Shown here: piece by piece, positions 55,955-64,000 of the stretch
Position numbering within the stretch: the first letter of the stretch is position 1
Layout of the letters: each line of letters opens with the position of its first letter
Assembly (NCBI RefSeq): GCF_014066305.1
Contig: NW_023501042.1
Coordinates: 744,001 to 808,000, forward strand
DNA: 64,000 nt
Origin: Letharia columbiana
Lineage: Eukaryota; Ascomycota; Lecanoromycetes; Lecanorales; Parmeliaceae
Direction of reading: 5' to 3'
Notes under the pieces: model-generated
Databases searched by the model: none
What the model saw: the letters and a program-made list of their open reading frames with translations, nothing else
What the model was told of the DNA's origin: nothing
Program-made: the position numbers and the translations under genes

Positions 55955-57078
55955 TCAGAGACTAAATGTAGTATCGAACACGAAGTGCGAAATAAGAATC
56001 GATTTCGCCAACATTTTATTGGTATCAATGTCGTTCCAGTCGGCAAGGAAACCCAGCTTGCTCGACAGATCTTTGGTATCATCAGGTGCATTCGCCGGGG
56101 TTGCAGATTCGGACTGACTACCTTGAGCGCTCGATGACGCTTGACCGGTTAATGCCGGAGTGCGATCAATATGAGGGCCAAACGATGCGTAGCCACCCAG
56201 TAGATTGGTTTGGAAAGGTCGCAGCCGACTGTAGTCCTGTAGGAAAGTGGGGGCTTCCACCACGACTTATGCCACGGATTTCGTCCCGGGCGGTGGTAGG
56301 CGACAGTGCTGCTGGCGGTGGCTGCGTAGACAACGTCTTTGGCATGGTTGATCCCCTGTGTGCCTTGGATAAAGCATCCTTGGCAGCGTTCATGTTCTCC
56401 GAAAACTGTTGTAAAGCAGCCTCTGAGGCGCTTCTTGCGGCCGTTCCCCTCTCCTCGGGGGCCTTGCGATCGCGATAAAATGCCTCCTGAACCCCATTGT
56501 GGGATGTGATCTGGGGCCTGAGACGTTCGACTTCGTTGCGAAGGGTCTCCTCATCCTCACCGAGCTTCCTTGATCTGGTATCGAACCTTTGTTGATCCGC
56601 GTTGAATTGTCTCCGTGACTGCATGACAGAACCACAGAGACATTTGACTCTGCGTTGCTTCTCGCTGTAGCTTTCGCGCTCCGACTGTATCCAGTCTTTT
56701 AGGGCATTTTGCCGTCTGTTGGTATCTGTCAACTTCGTCTCGGTCTCTTCTCCTCTGGTAACACTCCCACCAACCTCTTCTCAAGCCTCTCCATCCCAAT
56801 GTCTGCGATTCAAGACGCTCGTTAGCCTCCTGGTTTTGCGCCTCAACTTCTCGAGTCGACTGCGCGGCAGCATCCTTCTTTCTCTCTTTGCTTCCTCGAA
56901 TCTCCCCCTTGCTCTACGCGAAACCTCCTCCGCGCCAGCTTTCTCGCGGTCGATGGTCCCCCAACTTGTCAAATTGCTCTGTATGGGGCTACTTGAACTT
57001 CCCCTTCAACTCGCGCAACCTGGGGACGAAATCAATCAAACTTGAGGCCGCAGTGGTATCTTGGATATGGGTGCTCAT
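55955..57078 (-). pseudogene. Coiled-coil protein gene with several frame changes
   Basis: The start at 57076-57078 opens MSTHIQDTTAASSLIDFVPR. Downstream, coil-like sequence continues but in changing frames: DREKAGAEEVSRRARGRFEE, then KKDAAAQSTREVEAQNQEAN, then TKLTDTNRRQNALKDWIQSE with ESYSEKQRR and a CLCG motif. After that come EDEETLRNEVERLRPQ and a Ser/Pro/Ala-rich tail. Between these blocks no acceptable introns exist, so single-base shifts are needed at about 56880, 56800 and possibly 56230, where two frames overlap at the end. Either the gene is decaying or the local sequence is poor. No family is recognised; such Gln/Glu-rich coils occur in many fungal regulatory proteins. The exact extent is uncertain. 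Confidence 0.45.
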
Positions 57079-57538
57079 TCACTGCGGTGCATTGTCTATC
57101 CACGGTGTCTACCAGGCGTGACACTTTATCGTCGAGCCTAGCGAGTGCCACCTCGTTTCAACTGATTTCAGGTTTTGCCATGTTAGGTTGTGATGACGGA
57201 TCGAGGCGGCGACAATAGCTCGGTTCCCGATCTGGAAACGCAGCTGAAGGAGATCACAGTTCAAGCCAAAAGATAGGCCTGTGTCGCTTCAACAAACTAA
57301 ATCAGCTGCATAGGCCCCAACAAATAGTAACATCAAGGGTTTGGTAGCAACACAGACGACATGTTTTCTACCTGCTATGCACAGACAATTGATGCGACCG
57401 GACGCTAGCCTTTTTGACATTGCTCGTGTACCGGTGTCCATTGTAGCTCTATCTGCATTCGTGCTTCGACTCGTGGTCTCTGTCACTTGTACAGTTGGAT
57501 AGGTCTGGGAGTGCAATGCAGGAAAGGCTTGCAACAGG
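57079..57538. other. Intergenic
   Basis: No gene recognised between the coiled-coil remnant and PEX14. Confidence 0.4.
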
Positions 57539-58849
57539 TCAACTGGGTCTCAAACAAGGATTTGGAACTATTGATTTCTCCTGCTTATGCTCCAGCTTCC
57601 GATGTACTTGCTTCTGCATTCGAAGGTGAGCCCCCGTGTCAGTCTTCTCGGTAGCAGCTGCCATCTGCCATGCAGGTATTGCTCGGCGATCACTCCTCTC
57701 AAATCCCCGCAATGGGGTAGATTCCCTCTTGGGCACTGTTACTCCTGGCGCTGGAGCCGATGGACCACTGGCAGACTCGGCAGTTGGAGTGGTCGTCCCA
57801 CTGTTCGCCGAACTGAAGGCCGACGGATTATCTTTTGACTTCTCATTTCCGTTCGGATGTCCTCTGCCCGTTGGTGTCGGTGCCCCACTAGGCCTGCCAA
57901 CTCTATTCTCTAGCAGTTTCTTTAGGCTCTGCACCTCTTGGCCTAGCTCTTCTAACTTGGCGTCTCCGTTAGCTTTCCATCCTTCCAACGCTTTCGGTAC
58001 CATATCTTTCAAGCCAGTCACTTGATCGGCTATTATTCTACTCTCCGCTTCTCGTCTCGTATTTGCAGCCTTCAAATCTTCGATCACACTACCAACATCC
58101 TTTAGGGTCGTGTCTAGCTTCTCTGTTCTCTCGGATTCGGATTCTTTGATGGCGGCGGTGTCGGTTGTAAGTTGTTCGATCAGGGCAAAAGCGCGGTTAA
58201 AGGATTCGTCAATGGAGGCTTTGTCGGCCTCGAGCTGAGGTGGTGTGGGAGGAGAAATAAGGGGGAAGACGTAGCGCTGTATAGCTGTCAGTAAGATATG
58301 GGGTACTGGAACAAGTTCCAAGTACCTTTGCAACAGCATAAAGGCCATAGCCAACTCCGCTGGTGACAGTTGCCATTATAAACCAGTCTCTCCAGTCCCG
58401 CTGAGGTGGTCTATTCTTCGTCAGTCCATGTACTGCCTCAATTAGCAACTGTCATACTCACTCTGGCGGCGCTTGTGGCCATGGTCCTCCTTGATAAGGT
58501 CCGTATCCATACCCTGCAGGTTGCCTCGTCATCTGCTGCCCTTGATAAGGGTATTGGCTCGGCGGAGGTGGTGCCACTGCATTCTCTGTGTGTGATCCAT
58601 CTCCTGCTCTCGCCAGAGCAACATCGATCTCTTCTTGCGTAAGGTTTTTTGATTGTAGGAAGGCAATTCTTTTGTCAAGGGCTGAAGCGGCGACAGATGG
58701 GTCTTGGAGAACTAAGATCATTAGATTACATTGCACCGTGGCATTCTGTTAGAATTCTTACAGGAAACCTAGAAACTGATGAGCTGCGATTCTGGCATCT
58801 GCTTGGGACAGAGTCTTACGGCGGACGATACTAGATCTTCACGCACCAT
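57539..58849 (-). CDS. pex14: Peroxisomal docking protein Pex14, with a 7-nt microexon
   Basis: Model: complement(57539..58276, 58326..58410, 58462..58711, 58762..58768, 58820..58849), 369 aa. The 7-nt exon GTTTCCT is required: it joins MVREDLVSSA to FLQDPSVAASALDKRIAFLQ through Val-Ser-Phe, exactly the family sequence. The N-terminal domain (residues 1-50, LDKRIAFLQSKNLTQEEIDV) binds the WxxxF motifs of Pex5. A Pro/Tyr/Gln-rich linker follows, then RDWRDWFIMATVTSGVGYGL (membrane segment, about 102-124), then RYVFPLISPPTPPQLEADK and a coiled coil (about 140-250). Pex14 forms the docking site and import pore with Pex13/Pex17. The last 30 residues may be mis-framed: one more G at 57628-57632 would give SNAEASTSEAGA and a stop. 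It is divergent from NDC80. Confidence 0.94.
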
Positions 58850-59264
58850 CTCGATCCGCTGCGCCTGGGTCTGCGTCGAGCATACAGCTCCGTTTAAGCG
58901 GTCAGATCACTTTTTACGAGGCGATCGAAGAGGTCATAATTCTTTGTCGTCGTCTGATGAGAGTCTCAATCCAATCGGTACGAATACAAAGCTATGAAAG
59001 CGAATAGGTGTCGAGGTGGTCCAAAATGATGGTCCCGTACATGGGGTGGTCGGGGAAAACTGGACCTCGGCCCGCGCGCGGCAGCGCCAGCAAGTCTTGG
59101 CACGCTAAAATCTGAAAAGTAAACAAACCATCAACATCGGCGCAAACTACACCGCTGCCGTTACTTGTCATTGAAGAAACCTCGCCGACACCAGTTCTAT
59201 ATTGCGGACTCTTGGCTGCGCGAATTGTAGACCTGATCGTTGCACTTGCCGCTTACCACTGAAG
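58850..59264. promoter_or_regulatory. Shared upstream region of PEX14 and NDC80
   Basis: 415 bp separates the two start codons of divergently transcribed conserved genes. It must hold both leaders and core promoters; no specific factor site is claimed. Confidence 0.6.
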
Positions 59265-61717
59265 ATGTCACAAGATACAGGGCTCTTCAGCGTGCGCCGG
59301 CCTCGAGAGGTAAATTTCCACGCCTGCAATATTCAAGCTCTACTGACAATCCACCTCGCAGACATTGGGTGGTATCAACTACAACTCCGCAATTCCACAA
59401 CCTGCTTCCGCCTTAAAACGCTCCAATTCTATCTCCAACATCAAAGAGAACTATGCACCGCACACATCCCACCATGCTCGCTCGGTCTCCTCCTCTCGCA
59501 TGTCGCTCGCTCCCAGTCGGCCTCAACAGCCCAATTTTCAGCGTGCCTCATCAGGCGTCAACTTCAATACTCTCACGGAGGGGCAGACAAACCGTCCGTC
59601 TACAGTGCAGCGAAGCTCTTCTTCCAACATGTTTGGTGGTGTGTCCGCAAACAGAATGAGCTATGCGCCGGGCGCAATGACGCCAGCGAACCAGCAATCG
59701 TTGAGCGCTTCTCAGAGCATGCAGCGAAGAAGCAGCATATGGTCTCGATCCTCTTCCACTGGCGGGATGGGCCACCAATCGTTTTTCACACAAGCGCCAG
59801 CTCCAGCTAGCGCACGAGGAGATCCACGACCGTGGAGAGATCCAAACTACAGAGCGAAAGTGGGCCAAGACTTGCTTGACTACCTGACACGGAACAACTT
59901 CGAATTGGACATGAAGCGCTCGCTCAACCAGAAGAGCATGACCTCACCTACGCAAAAGGACTTCGAGGCTATTTTCCAATGGCTGTATCGTCGAGTAGAT
60001 CCCGCCTACCGTTTCATGAAAAGTATCGACTTTGAGGGGCCCGCTATCCTAAAGCAGCTACGGTATCCGTTTGAGAATAAAGTCTCAAAGTCACAATGGG
60101 CAGCGGTCGGCGGCCAGAATTGGTCCTCATTCCTTGGAATGCTACAATGGATGATGCAGATAGCTCAGATGATGGATAAATACGACGTCGGTGAGTACGA
60201 CGACGCATGTGCAGAAGCCGGTGTGGACGTCAGTGGAGATAGAATCATCTTCCGATTCCTAAGCGGAGCTTATCATGATTGGATACAAGTGGAAGTGGAA
60301 GAAGGAGACGAAGACGGAGAAGAAGAAGCGAATAGGCAGGTGGTACCTCACGTTGAAGCTATGGCTGCCGAGTTTGAGCGAGGTAACCAGAAGTACGCCG
60401 AAGAGATGAAGATCCTTGAGGCAGAAAATGAGGTCCTTAAGCAGCATATCGCCGAAGCTGAAGCAGGCGCTCCAGATCTAGCGAAGCTGGAAAAGAATTT
60501 CAAGATTCTGGAGGACGACAAGCGGAAGTTTGAGGAGTACAACACCAACGTTGAAGCCAAGGTCGAGAAGTATGAGCAACGGAACAAGTTTTTGCAGGAG
60601 GAGATCGAACGCACGGAGGCAGAGCTCGGAGAAGTTGAGCAGGAGAAGACCAACTTGCAAGATTCAGTGGACAGGCAGGGTATCACTATACAGGACATTG
60701 ACCGCATGACTACTGAGCGGGAAAGATTGCAAAAAGGCCTCGAGACCACAACAACCAGGTTGGGGGAAGTCAAGCGAAGAGCGGGCGAAAAGGAAATCGA
60801 CGCCAACCGCAGTCTGGAAGAGCTGGAACGCGTTGTTGAGAAGTACAACTCTCTGTGCTACCAGATCGCCTTGGTACCTGCCACCGCAGCAAATGCCAAG
60901 GGCCAGGACTTCGAGCTCCACCTCAACATTGATTCTACGCCCAACTTCTCGTCTTCCCAAATGGGCGCCTCACAGCGCGGCAGCAGTAATGATCGTCTGC
61001 TCGCTGACCCTTCGACCGGCTACCATCCTCCTCACGTCCTCAACCTTGACCTACGTGGCAACATCAAAAGCCAGCTCATCGGACTAAGAAAAGAAATCAA
61101 TGAGAGGAGAACGTTGGCAGTTGACGCGGACATGAAGAACCATGAGCTGCTGGACTCTATCAAAGAAGCTATTGACGACAAGCGAAGTGAAGTAGAAGCT
61201 TTAGAGCACCGTGTAAGAGCGGCCGAGGAGGAGTTCGAGAAGACCAAAGAGGTAAGCAGAACCACCGTTCCCTCCAAAAGGTCTACTGGTATTCTAATCA
61301 GCTATTGCAGGTCACATCTACCCAGAAAGTTGCATCGGATGCGCAGATCGAGAAGATGGAGAAGGAGCTCGCAAAGATGCGCGCCGGCCTCGACGAAAGC
61401 GTCCAGCTAATGGAGCAGCGCGAGATGAACACTAACATCGAGTACGCGAACCTCACTTCCTCTAGGGTAAATGCGAGTCACATCATGCTGACTACTCTGC
61501 TAGATTCGAACAACTGACCCTTCGTGCCAACGCCCTGCGCGAGGAATTGCACACCGAAATCGAGAAGATCTTGAACGATGTCATCAAGTTCAAGGTCCAC
61601 ATCCAGCAAAATCTCGAAAACTACGAAGCGTTCGTTGACCAAGAAGTCAAAGCCGAGCTTGACGATGGAGGCGCTGAAGATGAAGGACTCGATGGTGTTG
61701 CTGGGATGGATGAATAA
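59265..61717 (+). CDS. ndc80: Kinetochore protein Ndc80
   Basis: Model: join(59265..59309, 59362..61251, 61311..61441, 61504..61717), 759 aa. The basic Ser-rich N-terminal tail (about 1-150: [36 protein letters not shown]) is the Aurora-B-regulated microtubule contact. The calponin-homology domain follows (about 155-280: [58 protein letters not shown]). About 330-730 is coiled coil that dimerises with Nuf2. The last intron (61442-61503) uses a GTACGC donor. The nearer GTAAAT donor is rejected because only this junction gives [20 protein letters not shown], the family sequence, and continues to [20 protein letters not shown]. Ndc80 couples kinetochores to spindle microtubules. Confidence 0.96.
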
Positions 61718-62181
61718 GGCCAGCGACTTGGGTCGGTTAATGGCGTCTGGTGCTGATGTCTGACCACTGGAATGACTGATGAGGGCGGTTGTACAAATTC
61801 CCGGCGCTGTTGGGTTTGGGTAGCTATTGAGTGATGGCGCCGTGTGTAGATACCTCGTGTTTCTTGACTTACTTGACTAGATATCCCCTGCGCTGCGAGA
61901 ATGCCATAATTGAAAGACACTCCACTGAATCCCGTGCTTCTGTATGTAAAAGCCCCCTATTGTATTCCACAGCTACCAAGGGCAAGCAGTCAACACAAGC
62001 GGCAGTCAGAGACGCTGAGACCCTGTCATTTTCACATCAGTCTCAGCCATCAACCCGGAAACAATTGACATTCAGGATCAAACTTGCTCCGGGAAGAATG
62101 TTAGACAGTACGAAAACCTCCTCATTGATTCTACTGTTATCGACTCGACTGCCACTATTTCCGACACCATGCCCGACCGTC
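61718..62181. other. Convergent 3' region
   Basis: 3' flanks of NDC80 and the downstream minus-strand gene; no gene recognised. Confidence 0.45.
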
Positions 62182-63790
62182 TCATGAGTCGAAAAGAGTC
62201 GTATACTTCCCCAACAGTCCCGTCACCACGGCGTCAGCTTCGTCGTCGCCCTGGTCCCGCTCATCGAGAATGACCGATGCTGCCGTGGGAACTGCGGCTC
62301 TCCTGCTGCCCAATATTTTGAATGTTGATGGCCTTGGCTGGCGGGGGGTGGGCGCGACGAGACATCGCACCTTTATGGAAATTGACGGACTTAGAGCGTT
62401 GAGTCGGGGTGCTAGAAGATGGGTGACGGTATTCGAACTGTGAAGTGGAAAACAAACGTGGTGGTTGGCGTGCTCGGCGCTGGACCACGAATTGTAGCCC
62501 TGGGACCGCCTGGAAGAGCATGTCTCTGGATTGAATGTCTGTCTTCGTTCTTTCCAAAGATAGGACGGAGCCTCCGGAACCCTTTGTTGTTTCAGAGTCA
62601 ACCATTGCTTGCTCATAGGCATGCAAATGCTGCAGCATCTCAACGACTGACGGAAGATCGTTCTTCTTATTCTCGGCCAGGTGTTGGCGAATTGCCAAAG
62701 GTCGCAGATTTGTGTTCTCTACCGACCAGCGAAGTTCGATTTTGTCAAACAGGTCTTCGAATATGGGCTTGAGGAGGAACGACTGAAGCTCTGTGTTGTG
62801 GTTTGTTTGTGTCCCGCTGTCACTGTCAGAGGAGAACGATACGTGTGAAGAATCCATGGTGTAATACTCTGGCACGTCGCTGGTGTCATCCGTGCGTGGC
62901 AATTTAGAATCCGGAGAGGATGCCGGAGGTATGTTCGCGACATGCTGGGTTTCGAGCCCCCTTGGTCGGGCCACTCCAGGACCTTCAACGCGCTCTGACA
63001 TAAATCCTGCACGTACGTCTGACAACAACTTGCGAAACTTAATAACTCCTGCAGTACGCTTTTCGCCTGCCTGTACCACGGGTTCGGGTATTTGATGGTT
63101 ACGATCGGAATTCAACGTGCCTTCTCCCGCTGGCGTCGTATCGGCGTTCTCTTTGGTTGTATCATCTGAGCTGGAGGACCTCAACACTTTCTGCTGTTGA
63201 AAGGAAGTTGTACGTTCTTCTCGTCGCTGTAGCTCCAAAGCCACTATGGCACGTACAAAGTCCTGGTGCTCGGTTATTGACATGGATGCATCTGCCATTC
63301 TCTTGCTCAAAGCCAAACTCGCCACTTGCAGCATCAACATCAACGTCGACTTTGCATCCCTCAAGTCCGCTCTCCATCTATCAATGCTTGGCTGCAAGAA
63401 CAGCCATTTCGCCTTTTAAGTCATCGACAACTCGATCTTTTCCCCGCTCATCCGACCTTGACCTGGCTTGTATCTTCTCAGCTGCTCACTCGCTCTCTTC
63501 ATCTCTTTTTCAACTTCTTGAAATATCCTCTCGCACATCGCCGCGGACGTCTTCGTAGTCTTGAGGCCATCTTGGTTCAAGATACTGATGCCATCGTCCG
63601 TGGTCTTCCGGTTTATCAGTTCACCCAGCTGATGAAGTACGCCTGATGTAAGAGAGATGTCATTCCCGATGGATGAAATACGGTCTGATGCGGTGCTGAT
63701 CTGAGATGCGAGAGTGACGAGCTTGATAGAGACTTGGACGCCTGCCGTGGCAATGCCCACAATTGATGCAGCGATACTTACGCCATCCAT
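62182..63790 (-). pseudogene. STAND-type N-terminal-domain gene with premature stop and frameshift
   Basis: The start at 63788-63790 gives MDGVSIAASIVGIATAGVQV, the helical N-terminal segment shared with fungal STAND-related proteins. It reads on to GEKIELSMT, where TAA (63416-63418) interrupts. The same frame then continues with KAKWLFLQPSIDRWRADLRD and KSTLMLMLQVASLAL, which belong to the same family block, so this is a nonsense codon and not a gene boundary. The remaining 375 residues are Ser/Asp-rich. The frame ends at 62261, but the neighbouring frame carries the family-like C-terminus DDEADAVVTGLLGKYTTLFD up to 62182, implying another one-base shift. TAA from CAA or GAA cannot be told apart. 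A partial product of 124 aa could still be made. Confidence 0.68.
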
Positions 63791-64000
63791 AGTGAGGAAT
63801 AAGTCGCATGACTAGGAAGCCAGAAGAAAGCAGATGGAAGTTCTTATAGCTGGAAGGAACGCAGAAGGGGGCGGAGATGGGACGAGGCTGAGAGCACTGC
63901 CTTGTAGCGTGGCGCATACGCCACGAGGCATTTGTACGGGGCTCGAAAGATAAGCTTCATCGTTTGAAAAGATTATCGGTTTTCGTAAGATGCTCTCTTC
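63791..64000. other. Window end, upstream of the last gene
   Basis: Probably the leader and promoter of the minus-strand gene; no other coding signal. Confidence 0.35.

Noticed and set aside
61468..61503. A 36-nt last intron in NDC80 starting at GTAAAT
   Set aside because: It is very short and yields the wrong frame for the conserved C-terminal helix; the GTACGC donor restores it.
63370..63430. An intron removing the TAA in the gene at 62.2-63.8 kb
   Set aside because: The only GT-AG pair (GTTGTC donor, about 40 nt) is a poor donor, too short, and would delete the conserved KAKWLFLQP block.
1..64000. CRISPR arrays, rRNA genes and viral genes
   Set aside because: No regularly spaced short repeats, no rRNA-like blocks and no viral domains were seen.

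Overview
The window is nuclear DNA of a filamentous ascomycete (Pezizomycotina, probably Dothideomycetes; the class is an inference). Genes are split by short introns, about 48-120 nt, with GTRNGT-type donors and CTRAC-like branch sites. The gene set is typically fungal: NDC80, PEX14, ATG11, CENP-H, NHP6, a HET-domain protein, a DMATS-type prenyltransferase, a NACHT-ankyrin protein and DUF4246. All exon joins given here were worked out by hand from splice signals, reading phase and remembered family sequence.

Layout. 1-8.7 kb: a small membrane protein, a decayed P450, an MDR oxidoreductase, a well-defined DNA transposon (5727-6880, 10-bp target duplication) with a second TA-flanked element nested inside, then GT-rich minisatellite DNA. 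8.7-16 kb: a housekeeping block with ATG11 and a CENP-H-like gene head to head over 214 bp, then NHP6. 16.4-17.3 kb: five tandem copies of a unit of about 165 bp. 18.3-35 kb: an eight-intron gene of unknown function, a HET protein, an MFS transporter, a C2H2 zinc-finger protein, a tRNA-like Pol III element and a NACHT-ankyrin-ZZ protein. 36-40 kb: a prenyltransferase and a P450 in tandem, with the N-terminal relic of another P450 between them. 43-57 kb: a broken Clr5-ankyrin gene, an AT-rich island, a secreted protein, a DUF4246 gene, an intact ankyrin protein and a degraded coiled-coil gene. 57.5-61.7 kb: PEX14 and NDC80 head to head. 62-64 kb: a broken gene with the N-terminal segment often seen on fungal STAND proteins.

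Two themes stand out. First, five genes of allorecognition or innate-immunity type (HET, NACHT-ANK-ZZ, Clr5-ANK, and two with the STAND-type N-terminal segment) lie within about 41 kb, and several carry frame breaks. Second, these breaks are mostly single-base, often in homopolymers, and are concentrated in accessory genes. ATG11 (1,414 codons) and NDC80 (759 codons) read through without any, but a possible one-base slip at the end of PEX14 means sequence error cannot be excluded. No CRISPR array, rRNA gene or viral gene was recognised.
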